Assembly: GCF_007673095.1 (NCBI RefSeq)
Contig: NZ_VDYZ01000011.1
Span: 1-64,000, forward strand
Source: Corynebacterium glyciniphilum AJ 3170
GTDB taxonomy: Bacteria > Actinomycetota > Actinomycetes > Mycobacteriales > Mycobacteriaceae
Direction of reading: 5' to 3'
Length of the DNA stretch: 64,000 nt
The position numbers and the translations under genes were made by a program. Of the stretch, positions 34,584 to 43,997 are shown piece by piece; positions within the stretch are counted from its first letter, which is position 1, and every line of letters begins with the position of its first letter. The notes under the pieces were generated by a model. The model was given only the letters and a program-made list of their open reading frames with translations, had not been told where the DNA came from and ran no database searches.

Positions 34584-34702
34584 CTGCCCAACCTCCTGGA
34601 AAGTTCCTGTGTTCTTTCTGCGCTGTCGGTAGCGCATGTTTCCACCGTATTCAGTTGGAGCTCAAAATGACTTGAATCACAGGGACGGAGAATGGCCAGT
34701 CC

Positions 34703-34748
34703 GTGCCACATGGCGCAGAAAAGGTTGCCATCGAGTGCCAACGGTGGC
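34703..34748. promoter_or_regulatory. Direct repeats in the AraC-hydrolase divergent region
   Basis: GTGCCA-CATGGC (34703-34714) recurs as GTGCCA-ACGGTGGC (34735-34748), 32 bases apart, i.e. about three helical turns, on the AraC-gene side of the divergent promoter. Direct repeats in phase are typical of AraC-family sites. Confidence 0.4.
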
Positions 34749-34791
34749 TCAATGGAGATGTGAACCCCTCCCCACCAGTATCGAAAGCCGG

Positions 34792-35745
34792 ATGATCGTG
34801 AGCGATTCCCCCTATGACTGGAGCTTCCGGACGGATTCTGTGGACATCGCCGTGGAATCCTGGAGCAGGATGCTCAGCGATAATCACCTCAGCTGGTCCG
34901 TCGACGAACTTTTCTGGCCGACAGAGAGCTTCGAGGCTGGTGTCCGCCGTCGAGCCCTGGGGGATCTGACGTTGGTGGACTGCGTCTGTGACCCCTCGAC
35001 GGGCTCACGGGGAACCCGGGAGATGGCCACTGCCGACGACGAGTACTTCGTTCTCCTCATGGCACTTGACGGCGAGGAGGTGGTGGAGCAGGGCGCGGAC
35101 AGTTCGTTGCTGACCCCGGGAACCGCGGTATTCTGGGACTCCACGGAACCGGCGTCGTTCCGGGTGAATCAGCGGTTGACGAAGCGGTCGCTTCTCGTTC
35201 CCAAGGCTGCACTTGCTGACTACGGCGCACGCGGGCGTCTCGGTTCAGGGAAGCGTCTCCGTGTCGATCAACCCGCTGTGCGGTTGCTGGCGAGTCATCT
35301 GGACATCGTCGCCGAAACAATCGATGACATGCCCCTGAATTCGATAGCCACGGTTCGCAACGCGACCATGGAACTGCTGTGCGCAGCGGTGATGGGGGAC
35401 GCTGCACACAATGCGCAGTCCCCGGAAGCGATGGTCATGCAGGCCCAGCGGTTCATCGAGGAGCACTTGCGGCACCCGCGACTCGGGCCCGCCATGGTCG
35501 CTGACAACATCGGCGTATCAGTTCGTACCCTGCACAGGATTTTTTCCGAGTCAGGCTCCGGTGTCGCTGAGCTTATCCGGATCCGCCGGCTGGCAAGCGC
35601 TCGGGATGACATTCTCGCCGGCACTCCCGTCACCACGGCCGCGCGGCGGTGGCGCTATGCGGACGCGAGCCATTTCACGCGGTCCTTCAAACAGCACTAC
35701 GGCATGACGCCGACCGAGCTGCTGGCCGGTGAGGCGGCAGCCTAG
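34792..35745 (+). CDS. AraC-family transcriptional regulator
   Basis: A 317-residue regulator with an AraC-binding-like N-terminal domain (YFVLLMALDGEEVV, LTPGTAVFWDSTEPASFR) and a C-terminal AraC DNA-binding domain: HPRLGPAMVADNIGVSVRTLHRIFSESG, then DASHFTRSFKQHYGMTPTELLAG. It is divergent from the hydrolase/SDR operon and most likely activates it when its substrate is present. ATG 34792 is one choice; the GTG at 34798 is also possible. Confidence 0.88.
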   Translation: MIVSDSPYDWSFRTDSVDIAVESWSRMLSDNHLSWSVDELFWPTESFEAGVRRRALGDLTLVDCVCDPSTGSRGTREMATADDEYFVLLMALDGEEVVEQGADSSLLTPGTAVFWDSTEPASFRVNQRLTKRSLLVPKAALADYGARGRLGSGKRLRVDQPAVRLLASHLDIVAETIDDMPLNSIATVRNATMELLCAAVMGDAAHNAQSPEAMVMQAQRFIEEHLRHPRLGPAMVADNIGVSVRTLHRIFSESGSGVAELIRIRRLASARDDILAGTPVTTAARRWRYADASHFTRSFKQHYGMTPTELLAGEAAA

Positions 35746-35971
35746 TCGGGGATATCTACCAGACCAGGTCTCGACCGCGGGCCCAGACGGAGCCGGTCGT
35801 CGGCGTCACTGCGGTGCGACGCCGCGTCTACACCACCGTGCCCGATTATGTGGCTGAGCGCTACTGTTCCGCTCGTGGCACGCGACTGGCTGTCCCGCCA
35901 CGTACTATTGGTCGCTCCGACCCCGGGGCGCCTCGCGTGCCGGCTTCGTCCCCTCACCGAAAGCTCTCCAC

Positions 35972-36682
35972 ATGCCCCCACAGCATCCTGCCCTCGGCCC
36001 GTACTACGACCGCCGCGAGATGAACCTCGGCATCGTCCTCGCCGGACTCGCCGGGGCGATGGGAGCGGCCGCCTGGCTGCACACCTCCGGCTGGTACGTG
36101 ACGTTCATGACCGGCAACACCGAACGGATGATCCTCGAACATCTCAAGGGCAACCACGTTCTCGGACTCGGCGCCCTGGCCACTGTGCTCGCGTTCCTGG
36201 TCGGCGTGATGGCCGCCACTCTGGCCCGCATCCACTGGTGGAAGAAATCCCGGCACGGCGCCACCCTGGTCACCATGGCCGCCGCCTACGTCGCCTGGCT
36301 GGTCGACGTGCTCACGAACGATTCCGACGCACCTCTCGGCGTCGTCCCGATCCTGTCGCTGGCCTTCGGTCTCGGCGCGTTGAACACCTCGATCAGCCGC
36401 CAGAACCAGGTCGCCATGCCGCTGTCGTACGTCACCGGCACCCTGGTGAAGATGGGGCAGGGGTTCGCTCTGCACCTGTCCGGGGTCCGACGCTGGGTGT
36501 GGGTCGCCCAGGTCGTGACCTACGCCGGGTTCCTCGCCGGGATCGTTCTCGGTGGGACGGTGTTCCACTCCATCGGCACACACAATTCGTTGGCGGCCCT
36601 GGCTCTGATGTCCACCGTGATTGCCGTGATCACCTGGAAACTCGACCATCCGCGCTTCGCGGACAAGGACGCGGGTGAATAG
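35972..36682 (+). CDS. YoaK/DUF1275-family membrane protein
   Basis: A 236-residue protein with six hydrophobic segments and the DUF1275 motifs WYVTFMTGNTERMIL and GLGALNTSISRQNQVAMPLSYVTGTLVKMGQ. The family is membrane-located and of unknown function. It has no operon partner; the next gene starts 169 bases away. Confidence 0.88.
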   Translation: MPPQHPALGPYYDRREMNLGIVLAGLAGAMGAAAWLHTSGWYVTFMTGNTERMILEHLKGNHVLGLGALATVLAFLVGVMAATLARIHWWKKSRHGATLVTMAAAYVAWLVDVLTNDSDAPLGVVPILSLAFGLGALNTSISRQNQVAMPLSYVTGTLVKMGQGFALHLSGVRRWVWVAQVVTYAGFLAGIVLGGTVFHSIGTHNSLAALALMSTVIAVITWKLDHPRFADKDAGE

Positions 36683-36851
36683 ACCCCTCCGCGGACAGTG
36701 CCTGTGTCATCGGTCACGAAGCGGTGTTCACCCGCTGCGCTGCGTGCCGGGGCGTGTTATCACAGAGCCCTGACGTTCCCCGTCCTTCCCGATACTCCCC
36801 GCCCTTTCACGCTTCACCTCACCCCTGATCCTGGAAAGGACCCTTCCACAC

Positions 36852-38399
36852 ATGGAATACACCGAACTCTCGGCGTACCGGCTGCACGCCGGACACGTCA
36901 CCACCTGGACCCCCACCGCCACCGACGCCTGGGCTGTTGACCCTCGGCCACTGTCCAACAACCACGAAGCGCATATCCGTGAGTCGCTCGCATCCTCGAC
37001 CGGCACATCCACCGAGCCGCGTGGCGACAACTGGATCGGCACGGCGTTCCGTATCCACCACCCGTTCGACGCCGAGGCGTTCAGCGCCACCCTGCGGCTG
37101 TGGATGGTGCGGCATGAGGCCTACCGCACGACCGCGGTCGCTGGGACGGTCGGTGACACCGGGGTAGAGGGCGATGCCCTGCACCGCGAGACCCTGCCGG
37201 CCGACGCCGTCGACGTGTCCTCCCACACCGTCGGCGACCTGCCGGACGCCGGAAGCGTCCATGCCTTCCTGGACCACCACTTCGCCACCGAGGTCTCCGC
37301 CCTGCGCTGGCCGCACCTCACCGTGGCCACCGTCAGGCCGGACGACGCGTCCACAGGCGATCCCGCCGTCTCCCTCGGCAGCCAGGACGGCCCCTGGTTC
37401 ACCGTGGTCTTCGCCGCCGACCACGCGGTGATGGACGCCTACACCCAGATCGTCTCCATCGCGGAGCTCCGGGAGATCTACGCCGCCCAGCTGGTCGGCC
37501 GTACCCCGGAGCTTCCGCTGGCAGGGTCCCACGTGGACTACAGCCGGGTCGAGCGTGACCTCGCCGACAGCCTCACCGCGGACCATCCGGTGGTGCAGCG
37601 GTGGCGTGACTTCCTGGTCGGGGCCGAAGCTGCCGAGAGGGTATCTGCGACCCCGCGGCTTCCCTTGGCCGGTGCCCACACCGACGCGGAGCGGGACGTC
37701 CAGCAGGTCAGTACGTCGATGTGGCTGCTCGGCGAGGTGGACGCCACCGTCTTCGGCCAGCTCAGCAAGCGCTACGGCGGCAGCCAGGTCACCGGACTGC
37801 TGGCGGCACTGAAGGTCGCTGCCGCGCGTGCTGACCGTGACGGACTGTGCGGGGACACCTTCCGTTATGTCATGCCGATGCACACCCGCACCTCCCCGGA
37901 GTTCGCGTTGTCGGCCGGGTGGTTCGTCGGGCTGATGCCGGTGGAAGACCCCATGCCCCGCGGCGCGGCGTTCTCCGAGGCGGTGTCGGTGACCACGGCG
38001 GCAGTGAAGGAGAACCGCGACCTGGTGGCCTACCCGTACCCGAAGGTCGCCGAACTGCTCCAGGTCGCCGAGCCGCCGCGGTTCGTGGTCTCGTACGTGG
38101 ACACCCGGTTCATCCCCGGCGCGGAGGACTGGACTCCCCACGACCGGACGCTGCGCGGTGTCGCCTACAGCTCCACCGACGTCTACATCTGGGTCGTCCG
38201 GACGAAGGGCGGGGTGAACATCTCGATGCGCTACCCCGACGCCCCCTGCACCCGCGATTCCGTGCGGGCCCTGGTCGCCGAGTACTTCGCCGTCCTGCAC
38301 AGCGTGGTCGACACCGGGGACGCCGCCTCATTGCCGTTCGGCGCGAGGCAGGTCGACACGACGGACACGATGGTCGGCGAACCGGTGTACGAGGGCTGA
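36852..38399 (+). CDS. HxxxD acyltransferase (condensation/PapA superfamily)
   Basis: A 515-residue protein of the CoA-dependent acyltransferase superfamily. The catalytic H-x3-D is FAADHAVMDAY near residue 195; the second-half motif is FVVSYVDTRFIPG. It shares the GxVTTWxP N-terminal pattern and the (S/T)Y-x-D motif with the proteins at 40014 and 41240. Family members such as mycobacterial PapA proteins esterify lipids or sugars with acyl groups. It precedes the WS/DGAT-like gene by 4 bases. No carrier protein, NRPS or PKS gene is nearby. Confidence 0.83.
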   Translation: MEYTELSAYRLHAGHVTTWTPTATDAWAVDPRPLSNNHEAHIRESLASSTGTSTEPRGDNWIGTAFRIHHPFDAEAFSATLRLWMVRHEAYRTTAVAGTVGDTGVEGDALHRETLPADAVDVSSHTVGDLPDAGSVHAFLDHHFATEVSALRWPHLTVATVRPDDASTGDPAVSLGSQDGPWFTVVFAADHAVMDAYTQIVSIAELREIYAAQLVGRTPELPLAGSHVDYSRVERDLADSLTADHPVVQRWRDFLVGAEAAERVSATPRLPLAGAHTDAERDVQQVSTSMWLLGEVDATVFGQLSKRYGGSQVTGLLAALKVAAARADRDGLCGDTFRYVMPMHTRTSPEFALSAGWFVGLMPVEDPMPRGAAFSEAVSVTTAAVKENRDLVAYPYPKVAELLQVAEPPRFVVSYVDTRFIPGAEDWTPHDRTLRGVAYSSTDVYIWVVRTKGGVNISMRYPDAPCTRDSVRALVAEYFAVLHSVVDTGDAASLPFGARQVDTTDTMVGEPVYEG

Positions 38400-38403
38400 G
38401 TCG

Positions 38404-39768
38404 GTGACCCACCTGCCGGACGGCGAACGCCTGACCGCCGACGACCACCTGTTCGTCGTCATGGAGCAGGTGATGGGCGTCCCCGTCATCCCCCAGGTGA
38501 TCTGGCGGGTGGATGTGTCCGGACCGGTACTCGACCACGTGGCAGAGGTCGGCCGACGGCTCACGGCAGGACGGCTGTCCCGGCTCGTCCGACGTACACG
38601 TGGGCCTGTCCGCGACCGCTGGGTGTACACCGCATGCGCCGGGCATGTCCGGATCGACCGGGACCCGGTGGCCCCGGAGGCGGTGACCGGGTGGCTGCAC
38701 GACCGGCTCGAGACCGACATCGACAGTGTCCAGGGGCCGGCCTGGGAACTCAGCGCCGTGCCCACCACTGACGGTCACGTCATCGTCTCCCTGGTGCGCA
38801 GCCATGTCGTCGCCGACGGTGCGGCGATGATCCGGGCGGTCACCGAGGCCGTCACCGGGCAGGCCAGGACGCCCCGCCGCCGGATGCGCCGGGGCGACAG
38901 CGTGCGCGACGCCCTGTCGCTGCTGACCGCGGTAGGCCGGGCGGCAGTATCGATGCGGAAACCCCCGGCACGCGGAGCAATTGTCCCGGAGAACGACACG
39001 GAGGCGCCGGCTGGACCGGCGGTGGTGCCGACCGTGGCGGTGCGGGTCGACGCCGCACGGTTCGATGCCGTGGCGTCCTCCCGCGGCGGTACGGCCAACA
39101 CCCTCTTCCAGGCCGTCACGCTGGGTGTCCTGGTCGGCTCGGGCCGCGTCAACGAGGGTGACACCGTGCCCCTCGCGGTGCCCATGTCTGTCAGGGACAG
39201 GGACGGGGCGGGCGACGAGGGCGATCTGGACCTGCGCGCCAATGCGACCACCGGTGCCACGGTCACCGTCCGCCTGGACCCCGGGCGGTATGACGATCTC
39301 GGGGAGATCCGTGCCGCGGCGAAGGCGGCGTACCGGGACGTCACCACCCGTACGGGGCCCGACGCGGTCGCCGCCATGGCGCAGATCGCCCAGGTCCTGC
39401 CTGATGCCGTGGTCCGCCGCGCTGCGGACGGATCCACCACACCGCTGTGCCTGGCCTCGAACCTGGGGGAACCGTCGGACGCGTTCACCGGACTGGGGCT
39501 GGACCGCCGGCTGGAGCACAGGCTGGACCGCACCGCCTGCGATGTCGCCCTGCGCTCAGTCATCCGCGCCGGGTCCGCACGCGAGCTGGCTGCCCGACAA
39601 GGTGGGGTGAGCGCGTGGGCGGTCCAGACCGGGCCAACGCTGTCACTGTCCTTCACCTCCCTGGACCCGGCCCACGTGCGCGATGCTGCGCACCTGCTGG
39701 ACCTGGTCAGACAGGAGATGGCCCGGTGGGGCCTGGAGTGGGGCAGCGACGTCACCCGGTGGCTGTAG
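38404..39768 (+). CDS. WS/DGAT-like HxxxD acyltransferase
   Basis: A 454-residue protein with LTADDHLFVVMEQ, catalytic HVVADG (SLVRSHVVADGAAM, H-x3-D-G), NTLFQAVTLGVL, VPMSVRDRD and CLASNLGEP, as in the wax ester synthase/diacylglycerol acyltransferase group. It would acylate an alcohol or sugar using acyl-CoA. It starts at GTG 38404, 4 bases after the preceding acyltransferase, so it is co-translated and may act on the same lipid. Confidence 0.83.
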   Translation: MTHLPDGERLTADDHLFVVMEQVMGVPVIPQVIWRVDVSGPVLDHVAEVGRRLTAGRLSRLVRRTRGPVRDRWVYTACAGHVRIDRDPVAPEAVTGWLHDRLETDIDSVQGPAWELSAVPTTDGHVIVSLVRSHVVADGAAMIRAVTEAVTGQARTPRRRMRRGDSVRDALSLLTAVGRAAVSMRKPPARGAIVPENDTEAPAGPAVVPTVAVRVDAARFDAVASSRGGTANTLFQAVTLGVLVGSGRVNEGDTVPLAVPMSVRDRDGAGDEGDLDLRANATTGATVTVRLDPGRYDDLGEIRAAAKAAYRDVTTRTGPDAVAAMAQIAQVLPDAVVRRAADGSTTPLCLASNLGEPSDAFTGLGLDRRLEHRLDRTACDVALRSVIRAGSARELAARQGGVSAWAVQTGPTLSLSFTSLDPAHVRDAAHLLDLVRQEMARWGLEWGSDVTRWL

Positions 39769-40013
39769 GGCGGTACAGGGTGCCGGTATGCGACGGTCGC
39801 GGCGATTCGTGGCGTGTTTGTGTCTCTGTGGGACGGTCCAGCAGACCAGGCGTGACCTGCTGTGGCAGAGGCGATGTCCCGGCGGCAGAGGCACCGGGCG
39901 GTTTCAGGGTCCAGAACGACCGCCGTCTCTGCCACCGGGCCGTTCGGTCTGCCACCCTTTCCGGCGCACACATGCCACCCTTCCTAGGAGCACGGATGCC
40001 GGCGCACCCCGAC

Positions 40014-41231
40014 CTACCGCAATGCCGCCGACAGTCGGTCCAGCACTCCTCCCATGACCTGACGTGCCTCCGGCGTATCCGGGTACTTCGCGCGGACGGC
40101 CAGACCGTCGCGGGTGCGGGAGAACCACAGCTGGGCGGTGTCGGTGGGGGAGGTCGACGAGATGTAGCGCGCCTGCGGCAGCGGGTCGCCACGGTGGCGG
40201 AAGTCCATGTAGGACACCATAGGCACCACACCGGCAGGTAGCGCCGGTCGGCATTCCTGGATCATCGTCTCCAACGGGAGACCTGCCACGGTCACCGCGT
40301 CGCGTAGCCAGCGTGCCGTCGATGCGGTGTCACCGGCACGGGCGACGACGGGAGCATTGCTGACCATCCAGCCGATGACATCGTGGCGCGGATCATCCCG
40401 CCGTCCCCGGGTGTGTACCGGGATGACCGTGGCGAACTCCGGGGAGCCGGTCACGGGTTCCGTCGCCTCGGCCAACGCGGTGAGGATGACGGCGAACGTG
40501 CGATGGTCGAGGTCCCCGTCGAGCGCCGCCGCAGGTGTGAGGCTCCGGACGTCGTGGACCGGCTCGGTCATGCCCGTGCTGAGCTGCACCGGGAAGGCAG
40601 GGACATGTCCGTCGGTGACCGTGAAGAACCGCTTCCACACGTCCAACGCCGCCCCGGTCGTTGCCGAGGAGTCTGAAGCGGGGGTCGGTTCTGTGTCGGC
40701 GTCGGTGACAGGACGGCCGTGCAACGCGTCCCACAGCCGTCGCAGCGCCAGGTCGATGCTGAGCATGTCGCCGTGGACATGGTCGACGGCGAAGAGCAGT
40801 GTGGTCCCGGCCCGTGCAGCGTAGACACCCGGCACCGCACCAGGCAGACATGCTGCAGCGATCCGGTCCGCCAGCTCGACCTCCGTCGGAACCGGACGGA
40901 CCTGGCCGACCGAGACCGTCAGTGCGTCGGGGGAGAACGTCGCATGGACGTCATCTGAGGCGACGCGGCGCAGGGATGGTGCACCGACGACGACGGCGTG
41001 CACTGCGTCGGCCAGCTCCGCGTCCGACCATGCCGGTGTGCCGTCGGGTCCGCCGATGTTCACCGTGCCGCCGATCCACGTCGACCGTCCGGACGCGGCG
41101 ACGGCGGCGAGATGGTTGCGCTGGTTGAACGTGAGGGGGACGCGGGGCCCCGACGGCGCGCCCGCCCACTGCAACTTCAGCTCCACGAAAGGGCCGGCCA
41201 GGGGAACGTGATCGAGGTAGGTGACGTCCAT
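40014..41231 (-). CDS. HxxxD acyltransferase (condensation/PapA superfamily)
   Basis: A 405-residue protein with catalytic LFAVDHVHGDMLS (H-x3-D) and MVSYMDFRHRGDP in the second half, matching the position of the (S/T)Y-x-D motif in its relatives. ATG 41231 follows the upstream acyltransferase stop by 8 bases. It is shorter than the relatives because the N-terminal lobe begins nearer the catalytic motif. Acyl donor and acceptor are unknown. Confidence 0.8.
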   Translation of the reverse strand: MDVTYLDHVPLAGPFVELKLQWAGAPSGPRVPLTFNQRNHLAAVAASGRSTWIGGTVNIGGPDGTPAWSDAELADAVHAVVVGAPSLRRVASDDVHATFSPDALTVSVGQVRPVPTEVELADRIAAACLPGAVPGVYAARAGTTLLFAVDHVHGDMLSIDLALRRLWDALHGRPVTDADTEPTPASDSSATTGAALDVWKRFFTVTDGHVPAFPVQLSTGMTEPVHDVRSLTPAAALDGDLDHRTFAVILTALAEATEPVTGSPEFATVIPVHTRGRRDDPRHDVIGWMVSNAPVVARAGDTASTARWLRDAVTVAGLPLETMIQECRPALPAGVVPMVSYMDFRHRGDPLPQARYISSTSPTDTAQLWFSRTRDGLAVRAKYPDTPEARQVMGGVLDRLSAALR

Positions 41232-41239
41232 CCGAGGTC

Positions 41240-42613
41240 TCAGACAGCGGCGAGAATGTCGTGGACCGTGGCGACGTAGGTCTCCACCGACTGCCGGGCG
41301 GTCGGGTTGTCCGGGGCCTGGGAACCGATGCCGAGCCCGTCGGTGTTGCGGTAGACCCACAGATTGGCGTTGCTGGCCCTGCCGAAACCGGTGAACAGGC
41401 GGATGTCCGCCCCGTCGGGTTCCTCGAACCACCCGAGGTCGAGGTAGGTCACCATCTGCGGGCTCCCCATCACCGACGGGTCCACCTGCCCGCTGAGGAT
41501 CAGGTGTCCCAGCGACGCGTGCACCGGCTCCTCCAGCGCCGCCTTCAGACGGGCCTGCGCGGTCACCACGTCGGGCAGGACGTCCTCCACCGTCGGGCCG
41601 CTGACGGGGAAGTACAGCGGGGTGAAGTTGCAGAACCAGCCCTGGGAGACGGCGTAGCGGCGACCGCGGGTGGCGGAGACCACCACCGTGGCATAGTGGT
41701 CCTCGCCGGTGAGCCGCGCGTGCGCCAGGCCGAGCGCGGCGTACACCACGGTGCTGAAACTGACCTGGTGTTCGCGGGCGAGTGCGCGCAGGCGGCCGGT
41801 CAGGTCCGCGTCCGCCAGGACGCCGTCGATGCCGACGACCGGTTGCGGTTCGCCGTCGACGATGCCGGTGGGCAGTGGAAAGCCGGGGACGCGGCCCCCG
41901 GTGATCTCGAACAGGCCACGCCAGGCACGGACGCCCGGGGAGTCGTCCCCCACCGCGGCGGCCCGCTCATGCTCGTCCCGGACGTAGTCGAGGAAGCTCG
42001 GATGCGTCTGCGCGGTCAGTGCCTGCGCGGCGGCTCCCGTGTCGCCGGTGTAGCGGGACATGAGTTCCAGTAGCCCGGTCATCTGGGAGATCCCGTCGCC
42101 GGAGGCGTGGTCCAGGGCGAGCAGCAGGTCGAAGGACTGCCCGTCCTCCCGGGCTACCGTGACCACCGCGAGAGCAGGCGCGTGGTCGAAGACTGCGGTG
42201 GTGGCGAGCAGGTCGGTGATCGTTTCGGGGGACGTCCTGGTGACCTGCGTCGGCACGAGGTCGACGGCGTCGGCGGGTACTGTCCGACGACGTATCGAAC
42301 CGTCCGGTGCGTCCCCGTCCACTGACAGCGTGGAACGCAGCCCCTCGTGCGCCGCGACGAAGGCGTTGACCGCGCAGGTCATGCGTTCCTCGTCGGGGAT
42401 GCCGGGCAACGTCGCCACCGAACAGGTGTAGGCATGGTGCCGTCGTCCCTGGGCCCGCCCCGCCAGCACGCCGCGGACATGGTCGGTCTGCAGGAAGGAC
42501 GCCGGGGTGGGGTCGTCGGCGGTGTCAGCGTAGGCGGCGGTCATGGTCTCGGAGGGCAGCCACGTGGTCACGGTGCCGTCCGGCGACCAGTCGTGTCCGT
42601 CGATGATTCTCAT
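41240..42613 (-). CDS. HxxxD acyltransferase (condensation/PapA superfamily)
   Basis: A 457-residue protein with LLALDHASGDGIS (H-x3-D-G) and MVTYLDLGWFEEPDG. The N-terminus (HDWSPDGTVTTWLPSE) resembles that of the protein at 36852. It is the first gene of the minus-strand pair converging on the plus-strand acyltransferase pair. Four such enzymes in 5.8 kb without NRPS or PKS suggest a multi-acylated lipid rather than a peptide. Confidence 0.83.
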   Translation of the reverse strand: MRIIDGHDWSPDGTVTTWLPSETMTAAYADTADDPTPASFLQTDHVRGVLAGRAQGRRHHAYTCSVATLPGIPDEERMTCAVNAFVAAHEGLRSTLSVDGDAPDGSIRRRTVPADAVDLVPTQVTRTSPETITDLLATTAVFDHAPALAVVTVAREDGQSFDLLLALDHASGDGISQMTGLLELMSRYTGDTGAAAQALTAQTHPSFLDYVRDEHERAAAVGDDSPGVRAWRGLFEITGGRVPGFPLPTGIVDGEPQPVVGIDGVLADADLTGRLRALAREHQVSFSTVVYAALGLAHARLTGEDHYATVVVSATRGRRYAVSQGWFCNFTPLYFPVSGPTVEDVLPDVVTAQARLKAALEEPVHASLGHLILSGQVDPSVMGSPQMVTYLDLGWFEEPDGADIRLFTGFGRASNANLWVYRNTDGLGIGSQAPDNPTARQSVETYVATVHDILAAV

Positions 42614-42680
42614 TCGGGGATCCGCTCGTGAGGGGTGGAACAGGGCATGTCGACTATAGGTCGGCACAGTGGTTGCCGCA

Positions 42681-43190
42681 TCACAGCGGCAGCTTGAATC
42701 CCTGATGGCTGGCGGTGTAGCCCAGCCGCTCATAGAAGCGGTGGGCGTCCGTCCGCGTGACGTCGGAGGTCAGCTGGGCCAACGTCGCACCGCGGGACCG
42801 GCCGTAGGCGTGGGCCCATTCGAGGAGGGCCGAGCCCAGTCCGCTGCCGCGTGTCTCGGCCGCGACCCGGACCGCCTCGATCTGCAGTCGGGTTGCTCCA
42901 CCGCGGGAGAGCCCGGGGAGCAGCGTCAGTTGCATGGTCGCCACCGCCGGGCCGGATGTCGGCGAATCCCCGCGGGCGATCAGGAGCACATGGTTCGGGT
43001 CCGCGTCGATCCGGCGGAACGCGTCCATGTAGGGCGACAGGGACGACGACTCCCGTGTGCGACCCAGAGGATCGTCGGTGAGCAGAGCGACGATGTCGGC
43101 GACGTCGACCTCCCGGGCGCGGGACAGGTGGAACGTGCGGTCCCCGAGGGTGAGAGTGTCCAGGTCTGTGTTGCGGTTCATGATGGTCAT
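42681..43190 (-). CDS. GNAT-family N-acetyltransferase
   Basis: A 169-residue GNAT with LQIEAVRVAAETRGSGLGSALLEWAHAYGRSRGATLAQL (acetyl-CoA loop R-G-x-G-x-G/A-like) and DAHRFYERLGYTASHQGFKLPL at the C-terminus. The substrate is not apparent. It lies between the acyltransferase cluster and a TetR gene on the other strand. Confidence 0.87.
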   Translation of the reverse strand: MTIMNRNTDLDTLTLGDRTFHLSRAREVDVADIVALLTDDPLGRTRESSSLSPYMDAFRRIDADPNHVLLIARGDSPTSGPAVATMQLTLLPGLSRGGATRLQIEAVRVAAETRGSGLGSALLEWAHAYGRSRGATLAQLTSDVTRTDAHRFYERLGYTASHQGFKLPL

Positions 43191-43330
43191 GCTACGTCCG
43201 TTTTTTCCGGCTGTAACGAACCCGTTGCGAGCGGAGGGTTACCCCGGGAAAGAGCGTGTGTGGCATGATTTCCCTTGTCGTAGGGGTATGTGTACGGTGC
43301 TCACATGAGTGATAGGAGAGGATGTTAGCG

Positions 43331-43918
43331 ATGGCGGCTTCAGGATCAACATCGACAACGCAGCGTTACCACCATGGCAACCTCCGGCAGGCATTGATCG
43401 ATGCCGCCGTGGAGATGCTCGAGCAGGGGGAGAACTTCTCACTGCGCGCCGTTGCTCGCCGGGCGGGCGTCTCGCAGACGGCGCCGTACCGTCACTTCTC
43501 GGACCGGGCAAAGCTGGAATCGGCCGTCGCCGCGCAGGGTTTCCGTGCGCTCGGCGAAGAAGTCTTCCTGGGGAGGGACGCGCCGTCGACACCCGAGGAT
43601 CTGCCGGATTTCGCCGTTGGCTACGTCCGGTTCGCTGTCGAGCGTCCCAGGATGTTCCGGCTGATGTTCGGGGCCGAATGCGACGACCAGAACGATGAAC
43701 GTGTGCAGGCGGCCGGGGCACTCCAGGCTGCCCTGTCGGAGAATCTCCGGGCCGTTTATCCCGGTGTGCCTGTCGACGACCTCGCCGTCGGGCTGTGGAG
43801 CACTGCCCATGGCCTGGCGTTCCTCCACCTGGACGGCAAGTTCCCGGCGGAGCCCGCCGACGAGATGTACGACCGTGTCCGGTCTGCATTCCTCGCGGTG
43901 CTCGGGTTGGCGGGTTAG
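43331..43918 (+). CDS. TetR/AcrR-family regulator
   Basis: A 195-residue TetR protein: YHHGNLRQALIDAAVEML, then helix-turn-helix SLRAVARRAGVSQTAPYRHFSDRAKLESAVA, and a C-terminal WHG-type domain (FRLMFGAE, LWSTAHGLAFLHLDGKF). ATG 43331 fits the GGAGAGG spacing better than ATG 43322. It probably controls the DJ-1/PfpI gene downstream and itself: a similar ATGTG...CACAT inverted repeat precedes both genes. Confidence 0.88.
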   Translation: MAASGSTSTTQRYHHGNLRQALIDAAVEMLEQGENFSLRAVARRAGVSQTAPYRHFSDRAKLESAVAAQGFRALGEEVFLGRDAPSTPEDLPDFAVGYVRFAVERPRMFRLMFGAECDDQNDERVQAAGALQAALSENLRAVYPGVPVDDLAVGLWSTAHGLAFLHLDGKFPAEPADEMYDRVRSAFLAVLGLAG

Positions 43919-43932
43919 GGGTCTCATGGATT

Positions 43933-43988
43933 GTTCTAGCTCCGTGCACGTTTCCGGGAGTCCGGCGTGCGCGAAGCTAGAACCTTTT
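43933..43988 (+). terminator. Rho-independent terminator after the TetR gene
   Basis: Nine-base perfect arms GTTCTAGCT (43933-43941) and AGCTAGAAC (43975-43983), extended by GTGCACG/CGTGCGC pairing, are followed by CTTTT. It separates the TetR gene from the promoter at 44004. Confidence 0.8.
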
Positions 43989-43997
43989 CGCCATCGG

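Noticed and set aside
36819-39519. Minus-strand ORFs of 493 and 469 codons opposite the acyltransferases
   Set aside because: Shadows of the acyltransferase genes, which have catalytic motifs and ribosome binding sites.
36852-42613. Non-ribosomal peptide synthetase
   Set aside because: Condensation-like folds are present, but no adenylation or carrier domain occurs in the window.
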